Below are positions 63,904-64,000 of a DNA stretch of 64,000 bases, in pieces. Position 1 is the stretch's first letter; every line of letters begins with the position of its first letter. The notes under the pieces were generated by a model that did no database searches, was not told the origin of the DNA, and saw only the letters and a program-made list of their open reading frames with translations. The DNA is taken from contig OU696572.1 in assembly GCA_916048095.2 (NCBI GenBank), positions 7,405,454-7,469,453 on the forward strand, read 5' to 3'. The position numbers were made by a program, and so were the translations under genes. The stretch comes from Sacculina carcini. Its lineage: Eukaryota; Arthropoda; Thecostraca; Sacculinidae.

Positions 63904-64000
63904 TTGGTGTCCAAGAATAGTCGATGCGTCGCGACTAGCGGCTTCCTGTGCTCTGAAAATTTCTATAGCATTTTGCAGAGAAAGATTCGGGACAGCACAC

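Larger units (their letters stand above)
61597..64000 (-). mobile_element. Ty3/gypsy element H, 3' part; continues past right edge
   Basis: Minus-strand element. The 3' LTR is probably 61597-62207 (TGTTGGGAGTTAGC to GATCCGTGACA, 611 bp), preceded by the purine tract GATGGGGGAGG (62218-62208). The integrase region spans 62224-63318, and gag zinc knuckles plus protease lie at 63370-64000. RT and RNase H are not recognised between them, so the copy is broken. The 5' LTR lies outside the window, so the age cannot be judged. Confidence 0.87.

Noticed and set aside
1-64000. Polinton/Maverick or other capsid-bearing DNA element
   Set aside because: No protein-primed polymerase, packaging ATPase, capsid protein or adenovirus-like protease reading was found.

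Overview
This is a eukaryotic, almost certainly invertebrate animal, nuclear window. It holds one recognisable host gene end and about 62 kb of nested transposable elements. The host gene (1-1877, minus strand, running off the left edge) encodes NVL, a two-ring AAA+ ATPase of the nucleolus needed for 60S ribosome assembly. It is read as one uninterrupted frame of more than 620 codons. The element community is a typical metazoan mix: several Ty3/gypsy lineages (including a CsRn1-like one), BEL/Pao, CR1/L2-type and I/Nimb-type LINEs, a LINE with an L1-like ORF1, hAT MITEs, a P/THAP-like DNA transposon and a DIRS-like retroelement. The species cannot be named from this sequence.

Layout. 1-2.5 kb: NVL and its upstream flank. 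2.5-8.0 kb: a minus-strand CR1-like LINE invaded by two gypsy families; a 2,142-bp block of this mosaic is tandemly duplicated (2614-4755 and 4756-6897). 8.0-9.6 kb: 5' part of a CR1-type LINE (PHD finger, zinc knuckles, endonuclease). 9.6-10.5 kb: an unassigned 91-codon ORF and a short tandem repeat. 10.6-16.5 kb: an L1-like ORF1 split by a BEL/Pao element with matching LTRs and target duplication. 16.6-17.6 kb: the 3' end of an L2/CR1 LINE. 17.7-18.9 kb: a hAT MITE. 18.9-21.8 kb: a CsRn1-like gypsy. 21.8-27.9 kb: a minus-strand LINE carrying a solo LTR and a young LTR element without recognisable genes. 28.1-38.9 kb: an I/Nimb-type LINE (ORF1 fragment, then endonuclease/RT) separated by a nest of three gypsy elements, one inserted in the LTR of another. 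38.9-40.6 kb: a CR1-like LINE cut by a gypsy (40.6-44.6 kb). 44.6-54.8 kb: an AT-rich repeat array with a GC-rich core, interrupted by a gypsy element with both LTRs (44973-49524). 54.8-61.6 kb: two copies of a P-like transposon end, with a DIRS-like element between them and a hAT MITE inside one inverted repeat. 61.6-64 kb: 3' part of another gypsy, continuing past the right edge.

The most unusual observations are these. (1) The DIRS-like element has an RNase H ending that recalls hepadnavirus polymerases, a novel leader protein and an exact 90-bp repeat. (2) The P-like transposon carries a tRNA-like segment with Pol III A and B boxes. (3) Several LTR families start gag inside or exactly at the LTR edge, so translation has little or no leader. 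(4) The tandem duplication fused pieces of two LTR families and a LINE.

There is no operon-like cooperation among genes here; apart from NVL the window is a stratigraphic record of insertions, and target-site duplications give the order of many of them. LTR elements and the DIRS-like element are treated as fossils and described only as parts, limits and approximate age.
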